The notes under the pieces: generated by a model
What the model was told of the DNA's origin: nothing
What the model saw: the letters and a program-made list of their open reading frames with translations, nothing else
The model's database searches: none
From: Glandiceps talaboti
Lineage: Eukaryota > Hemichordata > Enteropneusta > Spengelidae
Length of the DNA: 64,000 nt
Assembly: GCF_964340395.1 (NCBI RefSeq)
Contig: NC_135560.1
Span: 10,351,098-10,415,097 of the forward strand
Direction: 5' to 3'
Program-made: the position numbers and the translations under genes
Part shown: positions 32,789-47,900 of the stretch, in pieces
Layout: each line of letters starts with the position of its first letter
Numbering within the stretch: position 1 is the stretch's first letter

Positions 32789-35700
32789 GTAAGTATAACA
32801 TTCAATATTATATCGCAACATACAATAACCATAGCTGATGGGTACAGTTGTTGGTATTGACTTTGTAAGTCTTGTTCACTTCACCGACTTTGTTCAGGTG
32901 ATATAGTTAGTAAGACCTCATTGAGTCATCAAAGCACATGGATTTATTTTCTCATCGACGTCGAATACGTTCACAGAAAAGTGTTTACATGTATTTCCAG
33001 TAGGCAGCGATATAATAAAAAATCTATAGAACAACAACAATTTACATTACGTCCTTCTTTACATAAAAGTTTACTTTCTTGTATTAGAATACTTTGCAAA
33101 AAGGGTTTGTGTAGATGTGTGCAACAATATCAATCATCCTTATAGTTACATTCCCTTTCTTAATTGACTTTCTGATGTCGCCATATTTAAGGATCGCAAA
33201 ATGGAAGTAAGAAACAATATTAGTTTGTTAGGTCTCTGTACACTAAAGAAACCGACTACTTAACTTGTAATTGTCATTATTTTTAAAAACGTCAATCCTT
33301 CCAATTGTAGACGTAACTAATCAGCAGACGTAACTAAGACATGTTGTCGTAACTTCATCAAAGTAGCCGCACTGAAATAGGGTTTCAGTCAATGAATACG
33401 GCATTGTATACTACAGTTAATACTCTAGCTGCATACCTCTAAATAGATCAATCTGAATTTCTCCATCAGTAATTCTATAAACAATCATATCAAATCTATT
33501 CCATAGAATACAGTTGTACCTCCGCAAGACATCAATTTTATGCATCTTCAAGGAACGCTATTACCAAAAATAAGACGGCATCAACAAATTTGATTTAGCA
33601 TGACGCACTACTCTCCTGGAAACTCACACTTTTAAGATTCAATAAAGAACTACGTATCCATTTTAACATAGAATTCGCAGCGAGCGTTCAATACTTTGCG
33701 ATTGTTCGCTCAATTACTGTGCTGATGGAAAACTCAAAACAAATATTGAGAGGCAGCATAATGTTTAATTTCTCATGATCAATATTAATTAGATATTAAT
33801 GAAACACTTCGATGATGACGTATACATGACTAAAATTTGATCAGGTGGATAGAATTACATTTCATTATGTATAAGTGCCAACATAGAGCTATATCTGTAT
33901 TTGGTTGATTTTCAGGTCGCAGCTGAAGTCACGAGGTAACACTCTTTAACAATTCCCATTTATCGCGAAAGGGTTATTTTCATTTATGATCATCGAAATA
34001 TGTACAGTTTGATTTATAGTGACATTTAGTATGACGCAAATCAAAATATTTCAAAAGACTGCTGCAGATGCTTTGATTTTGCAAGTTGTAGAATACGTCT
34101 TGCTTTTTATCAATCTATGTTTTGCACATGGAAACATTTCTGTAAGGAGAATATACCGAACGGAGTGTCGCAAGTAGTTTCATAATGTATTCTGTAAAGA
34201 TCTTTATCTCGAGGGGGGATACCATCCTAAAAACATTTTCACCGTTTCATCGAAGAAGCTATCCATAGGCATACAAACTTAACAAAATTGATTTCTGACA
34301 ACTTACAAGCGTAGTTCACTGCTTCCTTCCATTTATTTTTTCTTTCTCCTTAAAATTAATATAGCTTTCTATCCTTTCGGAGTTTTCTAATACCTCAAAC
34401 TTGTTCCGGGAGCAGCATTTTAAATATTTGATATAATATGTAAACACTTGCTTCTTAGGTTTACAGAGTGATAGTCCTTCAATATCTTAAGAGGCAAGCA
34501 TCACTTCTCCTTGTATAAGGCAAATGAAATTTTCTAGGTGTGTTCATACCTTAATGCATATTTGAAAACATGCAAAGATGTAATATAACTGAGTTTGAAT
34601 ATTTTAAGACTCTACATTGTGTATGAAGAAATTGGAACTTTCCCAATCTATGTTAAGATCTTAAGAGTAATTGCTTCAATTAACTATCAGCTTTCCTGAC
34701 GTTTTTGTAGTCTAGTAGATGACTTTTAATTATTTAGACCTAACAATGCCAACACGTCATGTAATTTGATTAGTGACATTTATAGCCGATATGATTCTCA
34801 TTTCCGATCACGCTTTAAATTCAACAAATGTTTTCCGAATTCTCAATTCTCAAGTCATACAAGAATTACAAATGACCTTTGACATGTTGTACATGCGCTG
34901 AGTATCAATTCCTAGGTTTTAGTCTAAAAGGATATGCATTGCTGAGACTCCAAAACAGTACATAGGACAGCTATTGCCAGAGAAAATAGCAAGAGTAATA
35001 ACCCTCCCCCCCTTTTATGTATATCGAGAAATATTGTTTTCAACTACCAAAAGCTAAAATAATGACAAAAATTGTGTTCTATCTGTATCTATGCTCACAG
35101 CCTATATACAAGCAGTGTAATACCCTCATTTTTATTTTTTCCATTTTTGTTTGCTTTTTGAGGAAATGTTAATACCCGTAAGGGATAGCGTAAAGTATGT
35201 TTCATCCTTTGAAGGAACGAAACCCGATAAGGTGATAAACTGAAAATAATGCAAATTTTGTTATCATAATACAGCCATGGGAACTAAATTGCCCTTAGGT
35301 TTCAACGTAGGTTGAGATAGGAAAGCTAACTGTGTGATTGTACACATCCAACTGTTGGACCAGTGTACTCACTCACCTCGCTTGATGAAAAGCACCAACG
35401 ATATGTAATACCATGTATGATAATGAATCAATTGCTATTTATTGTGTGAAGTCACTTCATCACGGGGGCTATGAAGTAAACTGGAAATATTGCTGATACG
35501 TGTGAGCACGAAGCGAACCCTACCCTAAGGTAATTGCACTTTAGTTCTGCTGTGGGCAAATTGGGTGTAATGCAAGTTCGCGTTTTGATTTTCGAACAAG
35601 GGAAAGTAGCATGGAGTTGACGTCAAAAGAGTGAATTGCCGTGTGCTTCTGACCTTACTGGCTCAATTAATCACAGGTTTTTATCATTTGTCAAAATCTT

Positions 35701-35932
35701 TGAATGCTGAGTATACATCTTGTTAGGCGTTCATATTAAGAATGTACAAATACATATTATGTTTTAATACTATGAATAAATCAAATAGGCTGGTATATCG
35801 CTAAAACGCGAGAATAAAGAATGTGTGTTGTCTTGCCAGATGTAATGTACGATTAAAGTTAGCTCAAAAGCTCATATACATATGTTCACACATTCGCACA
35901 CTATACATATGCGTGCGATCGTGCGTGCGTGC

Positions 35933-35933
<1 letters not shown>
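32789..35933. other. No feature recognised
   Basis: 3.1 kb of AT-rich unique DNA. A GCGAG|GTGAGT donor-like site occurs on the minus strand near 35380, without a clear exon. Confidence 0.4.

Positions 35934-35978
<45 letters not shown>
35934..35978. repeat. (GT)n microsatellite
   Basis: About 22 GT units preceded by GTGCGTGC. Confidence 0.9.
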
Positions 35979-35980
<2 letters not shown>

Positions 35981-36959
35981 CTATGTCTCTCTATTCATAT
36001 CAGACAGCTCACCATTTTCCATAATGGTCTGAGCTTTGTATTTATTAATCAAAATTCGCTTGCAAAATAACTTTCGATACGTGATAGCGTCGGACCGGGT
36101 TTAAACATATCATGTATATACTTAGACAATTGTCTCTGAATGTCATTTCCCCTAAATGTCATTATATAGAGATTATATCCAATGACATGATGACAAATGC
36201 AGTAGTAATTATTATCTACAGATCACTGAATCCAGGACGAAGTGGCCATTAGGGATATAATTATTGAGATAAAAGTTATCTACTCCAGGCAAAGACGACA
36301 TACGTATCTACTATCTAGTTGCCAATTTCCTATCATGAATGTGACATTGTAGATATACTTTGAACTATTAATGATCTAAATATGTTCGACATTGATATGT
36401 TGCTATGGGAACGAAGCTGGTTCTTTGGGACTTATCAAATGACGTCGGCCAGTGTTAAGAACGGGTGCTGTTATCGTCAATGTAAACGACAAAGTTTTAA
36501 TAAGTAAGTCTTCGTTGAAGACACGCATCCACTATTCTAAACACGAAGTTACTTTTGGGCTATTTGACAGTCTTGTATTAATCTCAGTACAAAATACATT
36601 TTTTTCTGTTACGTAACATAGCATAGCATATGTCATATAAAAAAAATCAACTTGATTATGACATAAGATCTCGAAAGGACAAAATGATCATTGACAGGTA
36701 TAAGTAAAAAAGTTCGGGTCCAATACCTTTTTATTTAAAAGTGCATAAGAACATGTCTTACATATGTTCTGCAATTACATTTGCACAATTTTGACGTATG
36801 ACATAAATAATCAAGGTTAAGCTGAAACGAACACTATTATCAAAACAAAGTGCACGTGTCAAAAATGTCATGAGACAGATGAACAGTTCTGTATGCATAT
36901 TAAATATTTTGTACAAAATTTGACATGTGAGCTGCACTTATAATTCTCTATCTGAGGAT

Positions 36960-37345
36960 GACACGGCTTGTTTTTGACAGTTAACCATGCAGGCCATGGC
37001 CATGGGTGAATATGATGATACCAACAGAAAAGTACTACTACATATATGTGAGTGTAAACATAGGAGTCAACTCTATATGCATTATATTTTCTGGGTCAGT
37101 GTAGAAATGGTTAACCTTTGGAATAAATATGCCTACCATTTGCGAAAATATGACAAAGTCAGAAAAGTAAGGAATATCTATATCTCCATTCCGAGTTATT
37201 GCCATAGTAATAAGTTTGTGCCAGGTTTGAATGAAACTGGCTTTGTGTATATTAGAAATAAAACTGGACACGCACACACGCATACACACGGACCGATGGC
37301 ACCCAATCCTACGGCCTCAGGTGGCGAAGAAAGACTCGTCAAATA
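36960..37345 (+). repeat. Probable old interspersed repeat
   Basis: The stretch ATTGCCATAGTAATAAGTTT, CAGGTTTGAATGAAACTGG, AATAAAACTGGACACGCACA, CGGACCGATGG has the layout of an interspersed repeat tail (CACGCACACACGCATACACA). The 125-codon frame over it has no protein-like content. Confidence 0.35.
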
Positions 37346-38022
37346 CTGGCATGCTGGCAACTAGCAAGATCACGTTAACAGTTTGTGCTACATGAAGTTA
37401 ATGTGAATAGAAAATGAAGCGTAGAAGATTTTTATAAACTTTCATTTAACCATTTTTAATCTCGATAACCACAGGAGGTAAATAATGTATAATGTTTAGC
37501 GGTGCTCACACAAACAGTTGCTATGATGACTTTCCATTAAGTAACAGTGTCCAAACGAAAACATTATGTTCGCATGAGTCGTTTCTTTCTTGTATGTTTA
37601 CTGAGCAAATATTTTCGAGACAGCGATAGCTTTAGAGTATTAACGTTGTCTTAGTATGTATGTATGTATGTAACAATTTATTATCGGGGTTGAATTGAAT
37701 ACGACGCGCGGTATCGGCCAACGAAACGATAGTAACGTTGGAACAATAGTTTTTAAAATTGATACATGCATGGATATCAGACAAAATATACACGTCACCA
37801 TCAATTTTCTATACATTTGCTAACCAATGTATGGCCAAAATGTCATTATGAAAGATATGTTACATTAATGTAAATATTTCTAAATAGTAAAAATATTTTT
37901 TAAATGAATGTATGGCGATGTCAGTATGGCCAAAAAACTATGTAGTCTACAACATTGCCCATGAATAAAACTAGATTATAACTAAAACTCTACTCACCAG
38001 AAATTAATTCACGATTTATTAG

Positions 38023-38235
38023 CAGGATAAACTTATTGAAACCACGGACAATTTCAAAAAGATAGAGCAGAGATGTCTTCTCTCCTCTCCTATGGACACC
38101 TTCATACAATTCACTTCGACAACTGTATCCCTGATGTCTGTTGAAACACGCAACGACTTAAACGTTGTTAAACACCACGAACGACTCGTACAGCCCAATG
38201 GATACAATGTACGTCATTTAGGAGCATTTCTATGA
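38023..38235 (+). CDS. Exon-like segment, unknown protein
   Basis: After an ACGATTTATTAG acceptor, 70 codons run to TGA: QDKLIETTDNFKKIEQRCLL, SSPMDTFIQFTSTTVSLMSV, ETRNDLNVVKHHERLVQPNG, YNVRHLGAFL. The composition is balanced and charged, unlike the hydrophobic junk frames of this AT-rich DNA. It may be a terminal exon, or it may end at GTACGT near 38209. No family was recognised. Confidence 0.3.
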   Translation, partial: QDKLIETTDNFKKIEQRCLLSSPMDTFIQFTSTTVSLMSVETRNDLNVVKHHERLVQPNGYNVRHLGAFL

Positions 38236-40257
38236 CAACAAATAGAATTAATAAGCATACTCAAGAATGCCATACGCATACTTATAGATGGGTGCTGACA
38301 CTAGCTGGCATTCCAACGATCAGTTATGGTAGCAAGAATTTTTCCTCTGTCTAATGGAGCAACAATATTTATATTCATTGTGTATGTTTTCTGTTGTATC
38401 TTGGCAACTGTTGCCTTGTAAAAGAGAAGAAAATTGATTGAATACATTGTGTATTGTGTCCACAAATTGTCAAGATAGCAAACGGATACTCATCAAATGT
38501 CTTGCATCCCATGTCTTAATTGAGTATTGAGTGAATGAAGTGATGTTGCATTGTTAGTGATTTGAGCATTCGATAACTTTCAATATGTAAGACAATTGAT
38601 GAGCGATCACCTGTACAGTAGGGAAAATACACTCCAATATGTGTGGTAAGTAAAGCGTGAAACAGGTAACTACATTGATATATCTCAACCACTTTATCAT
38701 ATCACGGCAAATGTACTTAACAATGGTACATGGAGAGAACCTGCCTGGTTTCATGTTTTAAGTGCATATTATAGTATACATCACATAAATCATATTTTTG
38801 ATACGCACTATTAAATAACCAACTTTTTTCTGGAGTGACTTTTTAGCTAGTGAGTTGGAACAACCTGTGTAAATATGACGGTTTTCATGTTTTATTCGAT
38901 TACAAGGTCACCATCACCTGAGATGTCAGATTGTGACTACTTCGCTATTCAATGGAAGTTGATATACTTAGTAAATCTGTAAGTGATCGATTTGCTGAAT
39001 ATCTTCGTCATACCATGCAAGGGAATCGTTAGTATCCAGTATTTGATTACATTCAATTTCTAACAACCATGAAGAGTGTCTCTGACAAATCAATTTCATT
39101 TGTTGTAGTATTGATGAGACTAAAATCTTAAGTTTTGGGAGAGAATATGATTTTTCGCCTCAATAAATAAAGAATTTTAAAAATAAATAAATGAATAAAT
39201 AAAGGATTTTACACTATTTCCCCATTCCAGCGAATTCGTAATTCATTATGTGACCCGTTTATGTTCGAACTATATACGCCATCGCATCATGCTTATCCAT
39301 ACCACAACAGAGTGCAGTACCACACAGTGATAGGTTTTACTTTTAGACACCTTCAATACTTACTATAATACAAGAATGGTCCAATGATATGTTGTTTAAA
39401 TACAATAGTTTTGGCACATTTGACGCAAAACTTGAAAGATAAACTGCTGATGGTAGCTTGTAACACGATGATGCTGAAATAATGGAACACACAGTGACAA
39501 ATAAGCAGCAAACCAAATTTTGAGCGCATAACATTCGTGCGTGTATGATGGCAACATAATTATGTGATTCAGAGAGACAAAAACTGATCAAAGTTCAGGG
39601 TAAAGGGAGAGCCTACGAAAACTGTAGAAATGAATGCTGTAGAAAAGGTTTAATATCAAAACACTTTGTACAGAAGCATAACCAAAACAGCAACGCTTTC
39701 AAAAAATAATTGCTACAATTTGCAAGTACTTGTACCTTTGTTGCTGCAAATATTCTTTAAGAACTCGTGGATTTTTGCAATTCCATCACTAACGAATTTC
39801 TCTAGCTTCATGAGTAGATGTGAAATGTCGAGAGTTGCATGCTAAATAGCCGTGTTGACATAAAAGCCGCCTATGAAGCCAACTACATTATTACGTCATT
39901 GGCGATTTAGCATAACCACAGAATATCAAGCTTAACTGTCATGGAAGCATTCAAATCATATCAAATGAGCTTTGCCAACAAACTGGACTCATTCTTAGGC
40001 GGCCAGTGGATTCGCTGAACTGTCGTTATTTTACATTAGCTTGTCCCACTGAGTTCGGAAAATATCCATGTAAAGATTATACTCATTCCCAGTCCACTGA
40101 CTTCAATGAATTGCATAATACTGACAATTTGCATAATTGAATGATACCGGTATAATAATAAGTGTTAGTTTTTATATACCACTTTCCGCTGAATTGCATA
40201 ATTCTGAAAAATTTGCATAATTAATTATACCAATTGAATGATATAATAACAACAATG
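38236..40257. other. No feature recognised
   Basis: AT-rich; TTTGCATAATT words at 40100-40230 echo the repeat 3' of CHSY in reverse. Confidence 0.4.
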
Positions 40258-40602
40258 TTCATTTTTATAAAGCGCCTTCCCACACTCCGAAAAGCACTTT
40301 ACCATCATTACCCCTTATAACGGTACATCGGACCTTTAATACTTAACTTTAACGGACCTTTACTTGACCTTAACTCTCTGGGGTCCATACAATCCAATGC
40401 AGTCTCGATTAGTGTGTAAGATTAAAACATTCACACTGCAACCTTTATCCTATCAGGTCCCCAATTACATAGCTTGGTTGACCTGGTTCAAATCTTGTCC
40501 AAGCTTTAATAGCCTCTAAAAGGCAGTGGCGAGGCTCGAACTTGCAACCTGCATTTCCTATATAGTTGGCCACTCTAATCCTTCGACCATCATGACTCCA
40601 CA
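40258..40602 (-). mobile_element. tRNA-derived SINE, family 1, second copy
   Basis: Same order as the copy at 43336-43670: head with TGGTCGAAGGATTAGAGTGG and GGTTGCAAGTTCGAGCC (B box), the shared body CCTGATAGGATAAAGGTTGC, and tail AAAGTGCTTTTCGGAGTGTG...GGCGCTTTATAAA. About 75-80% similar by eye. Diverged and probably old. Confidence 0.65.
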
Positions 40603-42642
<2,040 letters not shown>

Positions 42643-43195
42643 GACCAAAATACAAATACATGCCATTTCATCTACGGCAATTTGCAATTTTATTTGTACC
42701 TTTATGTCAGCCAAAATTTTCGTAGCAGCTGTAAATATTCATTTCTTATAAATGACATCAGAGGGAAATGATAGACATATTCAACATATGTGGAATCATT
42801 ATGATTAAAAAATATATTTCCATGTGGACTTTTTCTTTAATAAAACCTAAGAAGGTCATGTAAAATAAATACCTCTACTGACACACTACGCAATCGATAC
42901 TTGATATGAAATCACTTATGTCTGGGATAAGAGGTTGAACCTTGAGGGAAAATAGCAGATGCCCCACAACCACATCCCCAAAGGACATTATTTCACTCAG
43001 TGCTCGGATAAACCCATTTAATGATTATTTTATGGCACTTAACCTGTTCACCTAAGATTACATCTGGAAACTGACAATAGGAATTTATGATAATTTTGTA
43101 CTTAGTGGCTAGAGGCGTTATTTACTGTCACGTACGGGAAATAAAATTTCACCAATAAAATGCAGATAGTACGCTCGATGCAAACACATGCTATG

Positions 43196-43321
<126 letters not shown>

Positions 43322-43335
43322 TTGATATAATGTTT

Positions 43336-43670
43336 GTTCTAATATATAGCGTTTTTTTCTGTACTCAAAGCGTTTTACAATTATTACAGATCAATGGCGG
43401 CACAACGGCCCTTTATTCTTCCTTAACTCCCCGGGGAGCATACAGTCCATTGCAGCCATTTGAGCGCATAGGATTAAAAAGATTCACATTGCAACCTCTG
43501 CCCTACCAGGTCCCCAATTATACAGCTGGGTGAACTGAGGCACACTCGTGGTTCAAATCTCGCCCAAGGACTTTAAAGCCACTCAGAAACAAACGGCAGC
43601 GATGGGGCTCGAAACAGCAACCTGTAGATTCCAAACCGGCCTCGCTAACTATTTGTCCATCACGACTATG
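43336..43670 (-). mobile_element. tRNA-derived SINE, family 1, near full length
   Basis: Read on the minus strand: a tRNA-like head with A box (GATGGACAAATAGTTAGCG) and B box (GGTTGCTGTTTCGAGCC) at 43670-43600, a body (GGTTGCAATGTGAATC, CCCCGGGGAGTTAAGGA), and a tail TGTAAAACGCTTTGAGTAC...AACGCTATATATTAG. The 3' end abuts a (CA)n(TA)n tract. The tail resembles the GCGCTTTGAGTAC...AGCGCTATATAAA module seen in many animal SINEs. Confidence 0.7.
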
Positions 43671-44012
43671 CTAATATATTGCATTTGGCACTGTTCTCTC
43701 CTGAAAAACGACTTCATAGTTCTATTATATATATCCATAGTTTCACAAAGAAATATCGAATGTAAATCATCATTGTAGTTACTTTTCCAACGTTGGAAAG
43801 TCCCTATGCTTTGTATTCAGTTCTCTTTCCTCAGAGAACGAGGAATACGACGTATTGAAATTGAGTAGTCATATCATCAAGGAGGTACTGATGACTTGGT
43901 TTTATTACAAATACGGAAACATGATAATCTAATCTCTCCCACGCGACATTGCTCTACCAATTGTCAGACAGCTTGAGAAGTGCTATCAATCTTAATTTCC
44001 TGTTTCACTCTA

Positions 44013-44842
44013 AGGGAGCCTTCAGTAATTACAAGAGGGGAGGCCCGGCTGAATTGGGGTGTCAATTTTTACAAATCGGTTCTCGGGGGAGGGCCATATT
44101 TTAGAAATTTGGGTAAGGGGAGGGTCACGTTTTACTTTGACTCATTATATTATCGGTAATTTTGCATTTTGCATCACGCTGCTGCCACATCGGTTAGGGA
44201 TACGGCTAGGGTTACGGTTAGGGATTAAGTTATTAGTGTTAGGGTTAAGTACTGGAATACCAGACTATGTCAACCAAATCACTGCTGCCAACCATGTAGT
44301 GAATTGATTATCAGGTGTGATGTGAAGAGAGAATTCACAGTAGGTCTCACTAGGAGTACAAAAGGGAACAGTTCGGCAAGATATTAGGGTTGATATCATG
44401 AAGATGTTGACCTCCGTTCCGATTATATCTGGAGTGTGCCAATATAGTGTTTGGGAGTTAATTTTCTGGTCTTCAGCTCAGCCAATGAGGTCCAAGCATA
44501 TGTACTGATTAAATTAAATGCAGTGCCGAATTCAAATTCAAATTCACTCCCGGCCAGTGGTAGTAGTTGGATAATAACCACTGGAATACCTGTAAAACTT
44601 TCGACATGATGGCAGTGATGGAATTAAGACCTTTAAACATTGATTCTGGGACTACTAGTGTTCTGTTCCATGTCTGAAAGCATTTAAACCTTGGTTTTTG
44701 AATATTTTAACAGGGAGAGGGTCTTGTTTTCGAGAAACGAACCTGACGAAGGATAACTTTTTCGGAGGAGGATCGTATTTTACGCAACAGCTCAGGCCCG
44801 ATTTCCGAAGGCCCCCCCCCTTGTAATTATTGAAGGTACCCT
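44013..44842 (+). mobile_element. TA-flanked inverted-repeat element, 830 bp
   Basis: The left end AGGGAGCCTTCAGTAATTAC (then AAGAGGGGAGGCC) and the inward right end AGGGTACCTTCAATAATTAC (then AAGGGGGGGGGCC) are imperfect inverted repeats, with TA on each outer side (44011-44012, 44843-44844). This suggests a Tc1/mariner-type or similar non-autonomous element. It contains TTAGGG-like degenerate repeats (44191-44251). No transposase frame was recognised. Confidence 0.55.
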
Positions 44843-45282
44843 TAAAATGGCCATAGTATTCTAATAGTCCAGATTATACCATTAGCAATTTTAAAGTAAT
44901 GACTAGAATGTTGTATTCTGTAATTATTTATTTATGTATCTTCATTTTCTACCCTTTACGGTTTCCTACTATTTTGACATACTGTTCAACACTATTGCCT
45001 TGACATAGATATTATGGCTGTAAATCCATTACTACTTCAGTTAATATGAAAACACTCGAGTTTGATTTCCATTCTACAATGTTAAATGTAATCAACCATA
45101 TAAATTGCCTCTGCAAGTGTAATCGGCGGCTCCACAGGGAAACAAGTTGAATTGTGAGATATCAAAGTTGGCTTGGCAAGCCAATACCTGCTCCTCCGAG
45201 ACACAAGTTGAACACATAAAAACGAACGTTATCAGGTAGGCTAGTCATGAAATCCACAATATAATATATGCAGTCCAAAATA

Positions 45283-45369
<87 letters not shown>
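45283..45369. repeat. (TA)n tract, target of the Tigger-like element
   Basis: TA array on the left; a shorter TA run (46593-46608) on the right of the 1223-bp element. Confidence 0.9.
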
Positions 45370-45372
<3 letters not shown>

Positions 45373-46592
45373 TGGGCCCTCGCTAACTCGCGCCTCGGTA
45401 AGTCGCGGATTCGGCTAAGTCGCGGGTGTCACCTTGGATCCCATTTTTTCTTTAGTTTTCCTATTGTTTTCGGAACTCCTCTTTGTGTATTTTTTTTTAA
45501 CAAATGGCACGCCTGCCAATTTCAAACTCGTTGGTGTTTCGATGAAGAGGTGTCGCGGTTTGACTTTGATGTTGGCAATCGCCTTCTATTTATTCGGACT
45601 GCCTCACAAGTTCCTTATGCACTTCTCGGCTAGTCAACAAACATGTCGACCATTTTCGTCTGGCTGGTCGTGTTAGATTCGAGTCGCAGGATTCGTCAGT
45701 CGAATTCGAACATTGTCCACAAAAACAAATTAATAACTAAAGCTTGTCTCGCATTAATATATCGTTTGATTTGATTTGATTGATTTAGAAGTCACCTAAA
45801 AACGTTTTGTTTCTTCACAACTTTGAGGAAAAATGTCATTTATATAACGAAATTTCGGGCTACGAATAACTGAATACGTTCATCACTTGCGTCTCTATGT
45901 TTATCTACCGACATCATGCATCACGCCACGTGTTGCCGAACCTTGCGATTTCTCAACTCAACCCCATCATTTAGGACTGTTACTGTACTGAGAAACATAA
46001 AAAATTAGTTGTTGTTTTAGAATACATAAAACAAATCCCGTTATTCGATGATATAAAAGTCAAAACTGCACTTCCGCAACCCGGAAATTCAACAGCATTT
46101 CTTGGCCCTACCATGGCCGCCAGGCGTGAGCTTGTAAGTTGTAACTAGTTTGTCGACCGTGCAAAAAACAAAAATGAAAGTCTAGCCGCGATTGATGCTT
46201 TGAGAGTCACACAATTGTACGATAATCTTCCTCAAAGATTTACTGTTAACCCAGGACTGTTACAATATTACGTCCATGCGTCCATCACAATAAATTTCGA
46301 ATACATACCGTCATGCTCGTGAAAAGATTTACTGAATATTGAAACTTTGATTTCGTGCGTATCTTATTTTTTTTTATGAATATCGCCCATGAACTTGCAC
46401 TTATAAAAACATGTACAGTACTACACTGTAGCTTCATCAGCACATTACTGAAGAATGAAGAAAAGCTGACGTGTGACGTGTGTTAATGTGTGGTTATGAA
46501 TATATAATGAGCACCTCGCTAAGTCGCGGCCCTCGCTAAGTCGCGGGTTTCTTGATGGACCCGGACACCCACGAGTTAGCGAGGGTCTACTG
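45370..46592 (+). mobile_element. Tigger/pogo-like DNA transposon, non-autonomous, 1223 bp
   Basis: Ends CAGTGGGCCCTCGCTAACTC and, read inward from the right, CAGTAGACCCTCGCTAACTC (two mismatches), each flanked by TA, inside a TA microsatellite. Subterminal direct copies of GCTAAGTCGCGG (two at each end). CAG ends plus TA insertion fit the Tc1/mariner superfamily, pogo/Tigger group. No transposase core is present. An ATG at 46113 opens MAARREL and is followed directly by GTAAGT, perhaps the surviving first coding exon. Other internal frames are unrecognised. Confidence 0.65.
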
Positions 46593-46608
46593 TATATATA
46601 TATATATA

Positions 46609-47082
46609 GTGATATTTTCGTGAGCGTCATATGTTCCAGCATTTAGACAATTACCTCGCTGGTATGTCATAGATAGATACAATATGACACGTAATAACAT
46701 TTCCAATATTGAACCCATGAAAATAAGAGTGACATAAATGGTTCAATTCTGTCAAGTGCATAGTGACATTTTTTTTGTGTACGCATTTAAGTAATAATCA
46801 AAATGTTCTTGACAAATAACAGTAAGAGTAGCTGAACCCATAATTATTAAGACACGTGTAGCCACACATTTGTTTTCTTTCGTCTGGAGTTATGTTGTAA
46901 TATGCACGGGCTATGATATTTAAAGAAATGATATAATTTTAACATCTGCCATTGAAACTGAAGGTCAAGGTCAGATTGCATACTCTTAATAAAAAGTGCA
47001 CCTCGAACAACAAAAAACACTTACTTCACGTCTCCATCCATTACTGGTTTGATGCGAATGCCTCCTTTCAGATACGTATATA
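46609..47082. other. No feature recognised
   Basis: AT-rich unique DNA. Confidence 0.4.
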
Positions 47083-47262
47083 TGCCATTGTGATTAACGT
47101 TCAAAGCTAAAGTAGTCTGCCTCGTGATGTCTTTGAAATAGCTATTGATGTGAAATTCAAGATCTTGCTTTAGAGCATTATTAGAGGAGAGTCTAGAATA
47201 CTAGTGTACTACATGTACTCCGGCTGTCCATCATTTTTGTATGTTGTAAATGAACATGTGTA
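47083..47262 (+). repeat. Dispersed repeat pair, copy 2
   Basis: Second copy of the repeat at 14161-14330, without a following minisatellite. Confidence 0.5.
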
Positions 47263-47454
47263 TTACCGGAATATTGTGAATCTTTCGATATTTGAATTTG
47301 AGTATGTGTGTGCGTCAGACCTGGAATAGTCTAATTTTGTGAATGTTGACCCGAATGATTTGTTTGTTCTCGTGACAATAACATGTGACTGTTGTTGTCC
47401 AATGACATGGTGCCATGTTGGCATTTCTTGTCTGTACCTTTCCTTGGTGATGGA

Positions 47455-47500
47455 GGCTTCAGTAATTACAGGGGGAAGCAAGCCCCGTTTGTTGCATAAA
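47455..47500 (+). mobile_element. Solo end related to the 44013-44842 element
   Basis: GGAGGCTTCAGTAATTACAG followed by GGGGGAAGCAAGCCCCG resembles the terminal repeat of the 830-bp element. The rest of the element is not evident. Confidence 0.35.
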
Positions 47501-47604
47501 AGGTTACATTCACCGATTCCGTTGTGCTAAAAAGTAGACCTCCATCAATTTCCTTTCTCTAAAACATGGCACTCCATCGTTCAAACATTTTACGAACATG
47601 GTTC

Positions 47605-47900
47605 CCAGTCACAGAATGGTTAGAGCTCAGGATTAGCAGTTGTGAGGTTTTGAATCCAACCCAAGGTGTTCTACAGACTCGATGGGTAGGCTGCGTCATT
47701 GAGCCGTGTCTCACTCAAAGGACGAATGAGAATTGGGAATTGGGGTACTCCATCCTCATTCCTGGAGTAATGACTCAAACAGCCTGGGGCGATTATTTAC
47801 ACGGAGATCGCAGGTGCTATGTTTGCTGGGCGTGGGTGACTCCAGGATAGCCTGTGGACCGACTGAGTAAACCTTGACAATTCCGCAGTGACCTGATACG
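47605..47900 (+). mobile_element. tRNA-derived SINE, family 2
   Basis: Plus-strand head with A-box-like AGAATGGTTAGAGCTCAGGA and B-box-like GTTTTGAATCCAACCC (47620-47672), followed by a body unrelated to family 1 (GGCTGCGTCATTGAGCCGTG, CTGGGCGTGGGTGACTCCAG). The right end near 47900 is approximate. A 94-codon open frame across it is incidental. Confidence 0.5.

Noticed and set aside
43600-43670. Functional tRNA gene
   Set aside because: Box A/B present but the acceptor and anticodon stems do not pair well and SINE body follows; SINE head preferred.
47566-47850. 94-codon plus frame
   Set aside because: Translation of the family 2 SINE.
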